This document shows positions 44,275 through 53,392 of a stretch of 64,000 nucleotides of DNA, piece by piece (the stretch's first letter is position 1; the number at the start of each line of letters is the position of its first letter). This DNA comes from Rhodospirillaceae bacterium. GTDB lineage: Bacteria > Pseudomonadota > Alphaproteobacteria > MPNO01 > UBA2964. Under the pieces are notes generated by a model. That model saw only the letters and a list, made by a program, of their open reading frames with translations, ran no database searches and had not been told where the DNA came from. The stretch is taken from NCBI GenBank assembly GCA_002720855.1, contig PBIN01000004.1, positions 105,259-169,258 on the forward strand. The letters are read 5' to 3'. The translations under genes were made by a program, and so were the position numbers.

Positions 44275-45933
44275 TCAGGTCTCTCTGAAACCATCGGTGA
44301 TCGGGTAACGACGATCACGTCCAAAGGAACGATGGGTGATCTTTACGCCCGGTGGCGCCTGGCGGCGTTTATACTCAGCCAGCAACAGCATCCGCCAGAT
44401 ACGCTTTACCAATTCGGGATCGAACCCGTTTTCAGTCGTCGCTTTGACGCCCAGGTCCTTCTCGATCAAGCACTCAAGAATGGCGTCCAAATCTTCATAG
44501 GCAGGCAAGGTATCCTGGTCTGTCTGGTCGGGTTTCAGCTCTGCCGAAGGCGGCTTGGTTATAATCCGCTCAGGCATCACCGGCCCGTCAGGTCCCCTAG
44601 CACCCGCTGGCAAATTCTCGTTGCGCCAGCGGCACAGTGCAAAGACCGTCATTTTGTATACGTCCTTGAGGACCGAAAAGCCGCCGCACATATCGCCATA
44701 AAGTGTCGCGTAGCCTACCGACATCTCGGACTTGTTGCCGGTTGAGACGACCATGGCACCGGTTTTGTTTGAGAGACCCATGAGCGCCAAGCCGCGCGAA
44801 CGCGCCTGGATGTTCTCTTCCGTTGTGTCCGGCGGAGCATCGCCGAACAGTGGTGAGAGCATCTCATCGAATGCACCCATCGCCGGTCCAATATTGATTT
44901 CATCCAAACGACAACCGAGCATTTTCGCTGCACCTGCTGCATCGTCGAGACTTTCCTGTGAGGTATAGGGTGACGGCATCATCACGCAATGCACCCGATC
45001 CGGGCCCAATGCATCGACTGCGACGGCTGCCGTCAGCGCAGAATCTATGCCGCCCGACAAACCCAGCAGAACACCCGGGAACCTGTTTTTCTCAACATAG
45101 TCGCGAAGCCCAAGCATCATTGCGGAGTAAATACTTGATAAGCTGTCTTCGGGAGCGATGGCATCTCCCTCGGCGCAAGACCAGCTGTCGTCTCCACGTT
45201 GCCAGTGCGTAACCTGCAAGGCCGGGTACCAGTCCGCGCAACGGGTGCGCAATGTCCTGTCCGAATTGAGCACAAAAGAACCGCCATCAAAAACGAGTTC
45301 ATCCTGCCCGCCGACCTGATTTACATAAATCATCGGCAAACGGGTTTCGGTCACTCGTTCGACCGCGAGATTCAATCGCTGGTCCCATTTGTCCAGCGCA
45401 TAGGGCGACCCGTTCAATACGACAAGAATTTCAGCACCGGATTCTTCAAGACATTCCGCAACTTCGGATTGCCACATATCTTCACAAATCATGACGCCGA
45501 GCCGAACGCCCCGAAAATTCACCGGGCCCGGCAGTGGCCCGGCGGCAAAGACTCGTTTTTCATCGAACACGCCGTAATTCGGTAAATCATGTTTTAGCCG
45601 TGTCGTAACGACCTTGCCTCCATCCAGGAGGATTGCCGCATTGTAGACCGCACCATCTTCAACCGTGATCGAACCAATTAACAGACCGGGCCCACCATCA
45701 CTTGTTTCGACGGCCAAGGCCTCAACGGCATCGGCACAGGCCTCCTGAAAGGACGGGCGTATAACCAGATCCTCCGGCGGATAGCCAGAAATCACTAACT
45801 CGCTGGCAACAACCAGATCAGCGCCCTGTTCTGCCGCCTTTTTTCGCGCATCACGCAATAAAGCTGCATTCCCATCGATGTCACCGACAGTGGGATTCAA
45901 CTGCGCAAGAGCTATGGAAAGTTGTTCGGTCAT
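44275..45933 (-). CDS. nadE: NAD+ synthase, glutamine-hydrolysing
   Basis: 552 residues, the two-domain form. The N-terminal nitrilase-like glutaminase has LVVASELVISGYPPEDL, LKHDLPNYGVFDEKRVF and the nucleophile Cys in VMICEDMW. The C-terminal synthetase has LLGLSGGIDSALTAAVAVDALG (part of the P-loop) and STGNKSEMSVGYATLYGD. It makes NAD+ from deamido-NAD+ using glutamine nitrogen. Confidence 0.95.
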   Translation of the reverse strand: MTEQLSIALAQLNPTVGDIDGNAALLRDARKKAAEQGADLVVASELVISGYPPEDLVIRPSFQEACADAVEALAVETSDGGPGLLIGSITVEDGAVYNAAILLDGGKVVTTRLKHDLPNYGVFDEKRVFAAGPLPGPVNFRGVRLGVMICEDMWQSEVAECLEESGAEILVVLNGSPYALDKWDQRLNLAVERVTETRLPMIYVNQVGGQDELVFDGGSFVLNSDRTLRTRCADWYPALQVTHWQRGDDSWSCAEGDAIAPEDSLSSIYSAMMLGLRDYVEKNRFPGVLLGLSGGIDSALTAAVAVDALGPDRVHCVMMPSPYTSQESLDDAAGAAKMLGCRLDEINIGPAMGAFDEMLSPLFGDAPPDTTEENIQARSRGLALMGLSNKTGAMVVSTGNKSEMSVGYATLYGDMCGGFSVLKDVYKMTVFALCRWRNENLPAGARGPDGPVMPERIITKPPSAELKPDQTDQDTLPAYEDLDAILECLIEKDLGVKATTENGFDPELVKRIWRMLLLAEYKRRQAPPGVKITHRSFGRDRRYPITDGFRET

Positions 45934-46017
45934 GAATTTCTTTGGTTCGGCTCCGCCGCTTCCGCGACGGTTCTTAACCAGTGAACTCCCGGGAAACGGT
46001 TTAACCGTGTGTGAGTA

Positions 46018-47406
46018 TCAAGCGATAGCCGCCGTTTTAGTCGATCCAATGCCGGCAATTCGGTCCTGCTTAAGCATTTCCGCGATCAGGAAGGCAAGCT
46101 CAAGAGACTGATCAGCATTAAGGCGCGGGTCACAATGTGTGTGATAGCGATCAGCGAGTCCTTCTTCCGTAATAGCCTGAGCGCCGCCGACGCATTCGGT
46201 AACATTCTGACCCGTAAGCTCAAGATGAATACCGCCGAGGTAGGTGCCTTCTGCTTTATGAACCGCGAAGCAGCGCTCAACCTCGTCGCGCACACGATCA
46301 AACGGCCTGGTCTTGTAACCGTTGTCCGCCTTGATGGTGTTACCGTGCATCGGATCGCATGACCAAACCACCTTGAATCCTTCCCGCTCAACAGCACGGA
46401 TCAGAGTGGGCAGCTTTTCCTCGACCTGGTCATTGCCCATGCGAGCAATTAAAGTTAAACGCCCGGCCTCATTGTCAGGATTTAGAGTATCGATAACGCG
46501 CAAAAGCGAATCCGGATCCATTGTCGGACCGCATTTGCAACCAACCGGATTCGCAACACCGCGCAGAAACTCAATATGCGCATCCTCAGGATCGCGTGTG
46601 CGATCGCCGATCCACAACATATGCGCCGATGTGTCGTACCAGTCGCCGGATGTGGAATCGATACGAGTCATTGCTTCCTCATAGGCTGGCAAAAGGGACT
46701 CGTGCGAGGTATAGAATTCCGTCTCGCGAATTTGAGATGTGGTTTCCGATGTCAGGCCACATGCGGCCATAAAGGCAAGTGAGTCATCAAGCCGTTCTGC
46801 TAAATCCTTATACTTCTCACCGGCTGGACTCTGCTCAACAAAACCCAATGTCCAACGATGCACCTGATGCAAATCAGCATAACCGCCTTGCGCAAAGGCG
46901 CGCAGCAAATTCAGGGTCGCAGCAGACTGGTTGTATGCACGCACCATGCGTTGAGGGTCGGGATTGCGCGCTTCTTCTGTAAACTCGATAGCGTTGACGG
47001 AATCACCGCGATAACTTGGAAGTTCGATATCACCCTGTTTTTCTGTGGGCTCGCTCCGCGGTTTGGCAAACTGACCAGCGAGACGACCTACTTTGATAAC
47101 CGGGCAATGGGCTGCAAAGGTCAAAACAACAGACATTTGCAAAAGTACACGGAAGGTGTCGCGAATGTTATCCGGATGGAATTCCGCGAAACTCTCAGCG
47201 CAATCGCCGCCCTGCAAAAGGAATGCGCGACCGGCCGCCGCCTCTGCCAATGCCGACTTAAGCGTCCGGGCTTCTCCAGCAAATACGAGCGGCGGATAGC
47301 TGCGCAGCGTTTCTTCGGCAGCTTCGAGCGATGCCTGGTCGGTGTAGACCGGCACTTGCTTTATATTCTTTGCACGCCAGCTATTGGGCGCCCATTTTGC
47401 AGCCAT
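46018..47406 (-). CDS. 3-deoxy-D-arabino-heptulosonate 7-phosphate synthase, class II
   Basis: 462 residues from the ATG at 47406, chosen over an in-frame start a few codons earlier because GGGAG lies eight bases upstream. Class II (plant-like) signatures: [40 protein letters not shown]-like [15 protein letters not shown] and SCDPMHGNT. It starts the shikimate pathway from PEP and erythrose-4-phosphate. A short ORF overlaps its start codon (TGATG). Confidence 0.93.
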   Translation of the reverse strand: MAAKWAPNSWRAKNIKQVPVYTDQASLEAAEETLRSYPPLVFAGEARTLKSALAEAAAGRAFLLQGGDCAESFAEFHPDNIRDTFRVLLQMSVVLTFAAHCPVIKVGRLAGQFAKPRSEPTEKQGDIELPSYRGDSVNAIEFTEEARNPDPQRMVRAYNQSAATLNLLRAFAQGGYADLHQVHRWTLGFVEQSPAGEKYKDLAERLDDSLAFMAACGLTSETTSQIRETEFYTSHESLLPAYEEAMTRIDSTSGDWYDTSAHMLWIGDRTRDPEDAHIEFLRGVANPVGCKCGPTMDPDSLLRVIDTLNPDNEAGRLTLIARMGNDQVEEKLPTLIRAVEREGFKVVWSCDPMHGNTIKADNGYKTRPFDRVRDEVERCFAVHKAEGTYLGGIHLELTGQNVTECVGGAQAITEEGLADRYHTHCDPRLNADQSLELAFLIAEMLKQDRIAGIGSTKTAAIA

Positions 47407-47522
47407 CAAACCAACTCCCAATCAGGAACTTGTATTCTCCAGCCCCAACGCGCCTGCGTCCGGTCAATTAGCACCTGCCGCTGCTCGCCCAGCGGGGCCG
47501 GAACCTCCGTAATTTCAAACAT
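47406..47522 (-). CDS. 38-codon ORF translationally coupled to DAHP synthase
   Basis: ATG at 47522 to TGA at 47406-47408, the TGA sharing bases with the DAHP synthase ATG (TGATG). The product is [14 protein letters not shown], then [14 protein letters not shown], then [10 protein letters not shown], with three tryptophans (26, 28, 35). The DAHP synthase ribosome site lies within it. No strong ribosome site precedes its own ATG. It could be a leader peptide sensing tryptophan supply, a small protein, or chance. No similar protein was recognised. Confidence 0.4.
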   Translation of the reverse strand: MFEITEVPAPLGEQRQVLIDRTQARWGWRIQVPDWELV

Positions 47523-47591
47523 TTAGGACTTATTACGCCGTTACGCAATAACCCCTGTACCTTTGATATCTATACGGAACGCATGGCTATA

Positions 47592-47634
47592 CGCCGTTTC
47601 ACGAAATTTTTCCAGCGAAACGTGGCGTTTTTTT
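47592..47634 (+). terminator. Plus-strand terminator-like hairpin with no upstream gene
   Basis: CGCCGTTTC pairs with GAAACGTGGCG (two-base bulge) and is followed by seven T on the plus strand. No plus-strand gene lies upstream, so it could end a small RNA or antisense transcript, or be chance. Confidence 0.3.
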
Positions 47635-48562
47635 AGGTCTTGTTGTTTTTGCCCGACGCCAGATAAACCCCCGCAAAAATCAGAATCGTTCCGGCGCCGT
47701 GATACCAAAGCAGGCCCTCATCGATAAAGAGATATGCTCCGGCGGCGGTAACAGGCACCAGGAAATAATGATATGCAGCGGCTTTCCCCGCGCCGAGCCT
47801 GTCTATGCCGTAATTAAAAAACATAACGGCAATAAGGGATGGAAAAACTGCGACGTAAGCGATCGAAAGCGATGTCTGCAGATTGAAGGGCATGGGTGTT
47901 CCGATCAAGAGTTCGTAGAATAGGAATGGAAGGTGAAATATTCCTCCCAAACCGCACAGAACAGTCAGAAACACCGCCGGAGACGGTTTCTCAGAAAGCC
48001 GCTTGTATAAAACGGTATAGGTCGCAAGGGCTATAGAACTACCCAGCAACAGCAGGTCGCCAATGTTAAAATTTAGAGTCGCGATGATTTGCAAATCGAC
48101 CTGAGTAACAATGCCGAGGACACCGAGGAGCGCAAGTGCAATCCCTGACATCTCTCGAGCACCGATGGATTCTAATCTGACCATCCAGGCGATCAAAACG
48201 ACGAGCGCAGGTATCAGCGATTGGATGATTGCTCCGTTGACGGCAACTGTCCATTCGAGTGCGACAAAGGTCGCGAGCGCTCCCGAAACCGGCATTAAGA
48301 ACGCCAACAGTGCATAGGTCCAAAAGTTCCGCCGGATTACCTCGCGCGCGCGCCAGACGCCACGCCATGTAAAACACAACAATATGATCGCCGCCCCGCC
48401 CCAGCGCCACAGAGATAGCACCGAAGGCGGATATTCTTCGTAAATTCCACGGACAATTACGAAATTGAGGCCGATAAAAAAAATCGCCAGGAAAGCAGCG
48501 ATATGGGGCGAGCGAAGCAGCCCGCCGTCGCTTTTGACGGGATCGGAAGAGGTTTCTGCCAT
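47633..48562 (-). CDS. EamA/DMT-family transporter
   Basis: 309 residues with ten predicted membrane helices in two EamA repeats. Typical phrases: FIGLNFVIVRGI, WRWGGAAIILLC, GIALALLGVLGIV and SLIAVMFFNYGIDRLGAGKAA. The family exports metabolites such as amino acids; the substrate is unknown. It lies 46 bases downstream of the UbiD-like gene and may share its transcript. Confidence 0.83.
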   Translation of the reverse strand: MAETSSDPVKSDGGLLRSPHIAAFLAIFFIGLNFVIVRGIYEEYPPSVLSLWRWGGAAIILLCFTWRGVWRAREVIRRNFWTYALLAFLMPVSGALATFVALEWTVAVNGAIIQSLIPALVVLIAWMVRLESIGAREMSGIALALLGVLGIVTQVDLQIIATLNFNIGDLLLLGSSIALATYTVLYKRLSEKPSPAVFLTVLCGLGGIFHLPFLFYELLIGTPMPFNLQTSLSIAYVAVFPSLIAVMFFNYGIDRLGAGKAAAYHYFLVPVTAAGAYLFIDEGLLWYHGAGTILIFAGVYLASGKNNKT

Positions 48563-48608
48563 ATTTTGTTGTCGCTAGCTCCGAGGCAAACATAAAAGAG
48601 ATGAGATC

Positions 48609-50033
48609 TTAATCGAGATAATCTTCGAGCTCGATTTCATCCCAACCTTCTGGCCATGCCAATTCAAAATCAGCAGCGTCGTGACGTCCTTTGACCGACG
48701 CATCTATACCGACCTTGCCCACCACGCGGTGACCGATTGGGTCGTCGGGTATGGGTGCCGCCGATGGATCCCAGAGCGAGCCTCTTGTTCGGTCGACGAT
48801 AAACATGTCACGTGACGGATCACACCGCGTCGCAATCGCATGATAGACAGCGGCGGCGCTGTTAATATCCGTATCCGGGCTAATCGCCACGGACATCTTC
48901 GCGTTGTTCCACGGACAGCTCATCATCATCATAAGCGCATCGTTGACGATGCCATCGCGCGGAACTTCAGCAAGTTGCAGAATACAGGACATCGCCCCAC
49001 CAAATGTCGGAAATCGGATATCTTTCACCGGCACGCCCATTTCTGTCAGCGGGTTATAGAGGATTGCCTCGTGGCAAAGACGCGGAATTACCTGATGATC
49101 GGTTTGCGGTGTCGTTTGATAGTGCCGGTAAATGGGTTTCTCCGCGCGCATCGTCACCGCGGTGAAGTTCACCTGCGGCTGAAGGCTCTCGCGCGGGATC
49201 CGATACATGAGCGGTGTCGGACCACCGCTTTGCAACTCTCGTTGTTTTAGTTTCACCACCCCTTCAAGAACCATCTCAGCGTGGGCTGGTACTTCAAGAT
49301 CAATTGTCTCGCACCGGACCGTCTCAAAATCCTGATCCATGATTGTGCCGAACATGTCGGCCTCACCCCATATATCCCTATGAAGGCCCGAGAAGTTGGC
49401 CATTATTTCACAGGCTGGCGGTACCCCAATCACATAAGCGATCGGCATCTCGTCCTCTCCAAGGTCGATCCATTTTTGCAGGATTTGTACGCAGTGCGGC
49501 GTGAGGAACAAGCCGTTCGCGGTATTGCGCCCTGTCACGGTCGTATAACAATGCATCGTATTGTGAAAGCCGGTGTCGGGATCACGCATAAAAACCATCG
49601 TCCCAAGCGCCGGATCGTCCTTGTCCGAGTGTTTCAGGATGGGCAATGATCTAACGTCGACATCGTCTCCGGTTAACACGACCTCACGTACAGGCCCGTC
49701 CTTCACCGTTTTGAAACCACGCGGCGGCTGACGAAGGCGATAGGCGAGAGTTTTCAGATAATCTTCTTCGGCGACGCCAAGTGCGCGGGCCTGAAGATCA
49801 CGGTGCTTTAGCAAAATATCGACGGCGCGATAGCCTGGTTTCTCAACAATATTCTCAAACAGAATTGGCCGTTCGCTTTTGGCCGCCAGCACGCCTACGT
49901 GATCTGCAGCAACGGGTTTGCGTATAACTGTTACAACATCTTTGTTGGTTTCAAGATAACTCCGTAAATCGCGGTCGAGCTGAAAATTGCGGCGATCCGG
50001 CGTCTGACTGGCGGCAGTGTCCTGTTGAGCCAT
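48609..50033 (-). CDS. UbiD-like decarboxylase with altered active-site motifs
   Basis: 474 residues of UbiD fold: DLRSYLETNKDVVTVIRKP at the start, LPILKHSDKDDPALG, PIAYVIGVPPACEIMANFSG and the closing domain TRCDPSRDMFIVDRTRGSLWDPSA. In true UbiD enzymes the prenyl-FMN site has an N-x-G-x-Y-R stretch and an E-G-P-F-G-E stretch; here these read NTMHCYTTV and QSGGPTPLMY, so the catalytic Arg and Glu seem to be missing. It may use other residues or another chemistry. No ubiX lies nearby. Confidence 0.75.
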   Translation of the reverse strand: MAQQDTAASQTPDRRNFQLDRDLRSYLETNKDVVTVIRKPVAADHVGVLAAKSERPILFENIVEKPGYRAVDILLKHRDLQARALGVAEEDYLKTLAYRLRQPPRGFKTVKDGPVREVVLTGDDVDVRSLPILKHSDKDDPALGTMVFMRDPDTGFHNTMHCYTTVTGRNTANGLFLTPHCVQILQKWIDLGEDEMPIAYVIGVPPACEIMANFSGLHRDIWGEADMFGTIMDQDFETVRCETIDLEVPAHAEMVLEGVVKLKQRELQSGGPTPLMYRIPRESLQPQVNFTAVTMRAEKPIYRHYQTTPQTDHQVIPRLCHEAILYNPLTEMGVPVKDIRFPTFGGAMSCILQLAEVPRDGIVNDALMMMMSCPWNNAKMSVAISPDTDINSAAAVYHAIATRCDPSRDMFIVDRTRGSLWDPSAAPIPDDPIGHRVVGKVGIDASVKGRHDAADFELAWPEGWDEIELEDYLD

Positions 50034-50216
50034 GGCAAGGACCTCACTTGTAAGAATGTGCAGCTATTGTTGACCGAATTTGTCAGGATCGAAAGGATCA
50101 TTTGACGGATCGCTATTTGTGAACCGCCCCTAGCCACATATCCTCATTATTGATAACGTTTTGCTAATCACCCATACGAAAAGTGTGATTTTTAAAAACT
50201 TCAGGGAGACAGTTAT

Positions 50217-51266
50217 ATGCGAAAGCAAATCGGTTTAGCGGGCGGTCTTGCCGCGGCACTGAGTTTTGGCGCCACAGCGTCAATCGCCGCGGATAAAAGC
50301 CCGGCAGAATTCTATAAAGACAATGTCGTAACAATAATTCTTGGCGCCGGTCCTGGCGGCGGATACGACCTCTATGCCCGGACTGTGATGAAACATCTCG
50401 TCAAACATATTCCAGGCAAACCAAACTACATCCTACAGTTTATGCCCGGTGGCGGCGGACAGAAAGCAGCCGCCTATGTTTATAACGTTGCTCCGAAAGA
50501 CGGAGCCAGAATGGCAAAGCTGTCCAATATGCTGCCAGCATTTCAGCTACTGCGCGGTAACGTGAAATATGATGTCTCGAAGATGAACTATATCGGCCGG
50601 GCTGCATCAATGCAGTATGTAACGATGGTATGGCACACCACCGGCGTAAAAAGCCTGGCGGATGCCCAAAAAGCCAAAAAACCAATTATCTTTGGTGCCA
50701 GCGGCGTTAGCCAGTCCAACTACATTGTCCCTACGGTTATGGGTAAATTACTGGGTCTGAATGTTAAGGTCGTTGCGGGCTATCCCGGTACCGCTGCTAT
50801 CAACAAGGCATTGGAACAAGGCGAAGTCACGGGCCGTGCCGGCGCCTGGTCAAGCTGGATTTCTCGCGCCGGTCGCTTGATTGACAGCGGACAGGTTGTC
50901 GCCATTGCACAGTCTGGTCTGGAAAAGTCAGGCGATATTAAGAATGGTTACGGGCAACCGACACCATTGCTGCTTGATATGGCCAAGAATGACGATGAGC
51001 GGGCAATTCTTAAACTGTTCGCCTCTGATGCTGCCGTCGGCAGGAATTTCTCGGTACCGCCGGGTGTGCCAAAAGCACGCGTGAAGGCGTTGTGCCGGGC
51101 ATTCGATGCAACAATGGCCGACAAGGCATTCCTCGCAGAAGCGAAAAGCCGCAAATTGTTGGTAGAACCCAAGACATGCGAATGGTTGACCAAGACAGCA
51201 GCTGAGGTCGTGGCAACACCAAAACCGCTCGTCAAGAAGGCCAAAGCACTGCTAGGCTGGAAATAA
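50217..51266 (+). CDS. Periplasmic TctC-like (Bug-type) substrate-binding protein
   Basis: 349 residues. Signal peptide ends at SIAA (about 22). The start of the mature protein, NVVTIILGAGPGGGYDLYARTVM, and FMPGGGGQKAAAYVYN are the usual TctC-like ligand-binding loops for carboxylates. GGGAG lies nine bases before the ATG. No TctA or TctB permease gene is adjacent. The next gene, 32 bases on, encodes another secreted protein. Confidence 0.82.
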   Translation: MRKQIGLAGGLAAALSFGATASIAADKSPAEFYKDNVVTIILGAGPGGGYDLYARTVMKHLVKHIPGKPNYILQFMPGGGGQKAAAYVYNVAPKDGARMAKLSNMLPAFQLLRGNVKYDVSKMNYIGRAASMQYVTMVWHTTGVKSLADAQKAKKPIIFGASGVSQSNYIVPTVMGKLLGLNVKVVAGYPGTAAINKALEQGEVTGRAGAWSSWISRAGRLIDSGQVVAIAQSGLEKSGDIKNGYGQPTPLLLDMAKNDDERAILKLFASDAAVGRNFSVPPGVPKARVKALCRAFDATMADKAFLAEAKSRKLLVEPKTCEWLTKTAAEVVATPKPLVKKAKALLGWK

Positions 51267-51298
51267 CCGCGAACATACATGCATAGGAGAGGCTAACT

Positions 51299-51865
51299 AT
51301 GAAAAGTAAACTGATAAAATCCCTCGCTGCATTGGCCGCTATCGTGGTCATTTCGGCAGCTGGACAACCGCAACACGCCATCGCAGCCGACATGGAGCTG
51401 GTAATTGGCACGGGCAACATCAAAGGCAAGCTGTTCGCCGCTGGTAACGCAATTTCCATCGCGTCAGTGATCCACGGAAAAGGCGTAAAGGTCTATAATT
51501 ACGGCACCAAAGGCGGCAAGGATAACATCAAGCGCATTTCGAAGAAGAAGCGGGCGATAAACTTTGGTTTCGTAACTTCTAAAGACCTTGGAAAAGCCAA
51601 GAAAAAACAAATCAAGGCTATTCGTGGCCTGATGGCCGTTGGCAAGGTTAAAGGAAGTGACGTTCTCCTGATCGTCCGCAACAAAGCTCCAAAGAAAGTG
51701 AGCAAAGCGGATTACGCCAGCGCAGTTGCAGAAGTTGTCAAAATGTTGAAAAGCAAAAAAGCGATGGCACGAATTAAAAAGGCCTGGGGCGGATATTCAC
51801 CCGCATCCGGTGCTGCCGCCTTTAAAAAGGCAGGTGTGAAATTACATAAAGCAGCAATTATGTAA
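51299..51865 (+). CDS. Lysine-rich secreted protein of unknown function
   Basis: 188 residues with AGGAGAGG upstream. A signal peptide ends near HAIAA (about residue 30). The mature part is very basic: I count about 35 lysines overall, for example RISKKKRA, GKAKKKQIKAIRG and MLKSKKAMARIKKAWGG. The segment MELVIGTGNIKGKLFAAGNAI resembles the first strand-loop of TAXI/TRAP-type binding proteins, so it may be a shortened relative. It follows the TctC-like gene and ends at a strong terminator. Confidence 0.6.
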   Translation: MKSKLIKSLAALAAIVVISAAGQPQHAIAADMELVIGTGNIKGKLFAAGNAISIASVIHGKGVKVYNYGTKGGKDNIKRISKKKRAINFGFVTSKDLGKAKKKQIKAIRGLMAVGKVKGSDVLLIVRNKAPKKVSKADYASAVAEVVKMLKSKKAMARIKKAWGGYSPASGAAAFKKAGVKLHKAAIM

Positions 51866-51887
51866 TTTTGCGTTTTACCTGAAAATC

Positions 51888-51922
51888 AAGAGCCGTGAGA
51901 AAAATCTCACGGCTCTTTTTTT
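51888..51922 (+). terminator. Rho-independent terminator
   Basis: A 13-base stem AAGAGCCGTGAGA / TCTCACGGCTCTT with AAAA loop, followed by a T-run to 51922. It ends the two-gene plus-strand unit and lies just after the end of the convergent glutathione reductase gene. Confidence 0.92.
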
Positions 51923-51924
51923 GT

Positions 51925-53280
51925 TTACGAGGATACGGCCTCGCGCATAGTGACGAATTCCTCTGCCGCGGTCGGATGTATGCCTACCGTCGCGTCAAAC
52001 TGCGCCTTGGTAGCGCCCGCCTTTAGGGCTACACCCATCCCCTGGATAATCTCACCCGCGTCCGGTCCAACCATATGACACCCAACGACCCTGTCCGACG
52101 CTTTATCAACAACGAGTTTCATTAACGTCCGTTCATCACGCCCTGTCAGCGTGTGCAACATCGGCTTAAATGTTGATCGGTAAATATCAACGTCACCGTA
52201 TTTGTCACGCGCCTGTTCTTCCGTAAGTCCGACCGTGCCGATATTGGGATGGCTGAATACAGCGGTCGGAATATCCGCATAATCCGTACCAAGGTTTTGT
52301 CCGTTGAACAGGTTCGCCGACAGGATCATAGCTTCAGCAATGGCCACCGGCGTTAACTGAAAGCGGTCGATGACATCGCCGATCGCATAGATATTGTCGA
52401 CCGAGCTTTTAAACTGATCATCAACCACTATCGAACCGTCTTTTTTCATTTCGACGCCAAGCTCTTCCAGCCCAATATTTCGCGTATTGGGCGCCCGGCC
52501 GGTTGCATACATCACTGTATCGGCTTCCAGTGTTGAACCCTCTTCGAGGGTGGCAACGAGTCGATCTCCGGATTTTTCAAGGGACGCAATATTGGCGTTA
52601 AAACGCAAATCAATGCCTTGCTTCACCATTTCTTCGGCAAGATGACTCCGTAAATCCTGATCGAAACCGCGGAGGAACAGGTCGCCCCGATAGAGCTGCG
52701 TCACGTGCGCACCATAGCCATGGAGAATACCGGCGAATTCAACCGCGATATAACCTCCACCAACCATAATGACCCTTTCGGGAAGGTCTTCGAGAAAGAA
52801 CGCCTCATTCGAGGTAATTGCGTGTTCCTTGCCAGGAAAATCAGGGACAGTCGGCCAGCCACCTGTTGCCACCAATATCTTGTCAGCGGTGATCTCTTCA
52901 CCCCCCACCAGCACCGTGTGGGCGTCCTTTAGCGTCGCCCGCGCTTCATGAATGGTGACGTTGTTGTTGTCGAGGATCGTCCGGTAGATACCGTTTAGCC
53001 GTTCAATTTCGCGGTTCTTGTTTTCGATCAATCGTTTCCAGTCGAGAGAATGTTCGCCGACATTCCAGCCATAGCCCGCGGCGTCTTCAAACGCATCGGG
53101 ATAGTGCGAGCCGTAGGAGAACAGCTTTTTGGGAACACAGCCGACATTGACGCAAGTACCCCCGAGATAACGCTCCTCAGCAACCGCGACGCGGGCACCA
53201 TAGCTTGCCGACATCCGTGCGCATCTAACACCGCCGGACCCGGCACCAATGACGTAAAGGTCATAATCGTAGTCAGCCAT
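51925..53280 (-). CDS. gor: Glutathione-disulfide reductase
   Basis: 451 residues from the ATG at 53280 (a GTG three codons earlier is possible). FAD motif [14 protein letters not shown], redox disulfide [18 protein letters not shown] motif [12 protein letters not shown] and the C-terminal catalytic His in [12 protein letters not shown], which ends the family pattern. It keeps glutathione reduced. Convergent with the 51299 gene across the terminator. Confidence 0.93.
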   Translation of the reverse strand: MADYDYDLYVIGAGSGGVRCARMSASYGARVAVAEERYLGGTCVNVGCVPKKLFSYGSHYPDAFEDAAGYGWNVGEHSLDWKRLIENKNREIERLNGIYRTILDNNNVTIHEARATLKDAHTVLVGGEEITADKILVATGGWPTVPDFPGKEHAITSNEAFFLEDLPERVIMVGGGYIAVEFAGILHGYGAHVTQLYRGDLFLRGFDQDLRSHLAEEMVKQGIDLRFNANIASLEKSGDRLVATLEEGSTLEADTVMYATGRAPNTRNIGLEELGVEMKKDGSIVVDDQFKSSVDNIYAIGDVIDRFQLTPVAIAEAMILSANLFNGQNLGTDYADIPTAVFSHPNIGTVGLTEEQARDKYGDVDIYRSTFKPMLHTLTGRDERTLMKLVVDKASDRVVGCHMVGPDAGEIIQGMGVALKAGATKAQFDATVGIHPTAAEEFVTMREAVSS

Positions 53281-53392
53281 TCTGTTCACTTTCGCTGGTA
53301 TGCAATCAGTATCTCAAAATTTGGCGCTACCCTCAGAAACCTCAAGGGTAACGCCAAAAAGTTTTTGGTCGTTTTTCGGATGGAGGAACTGA

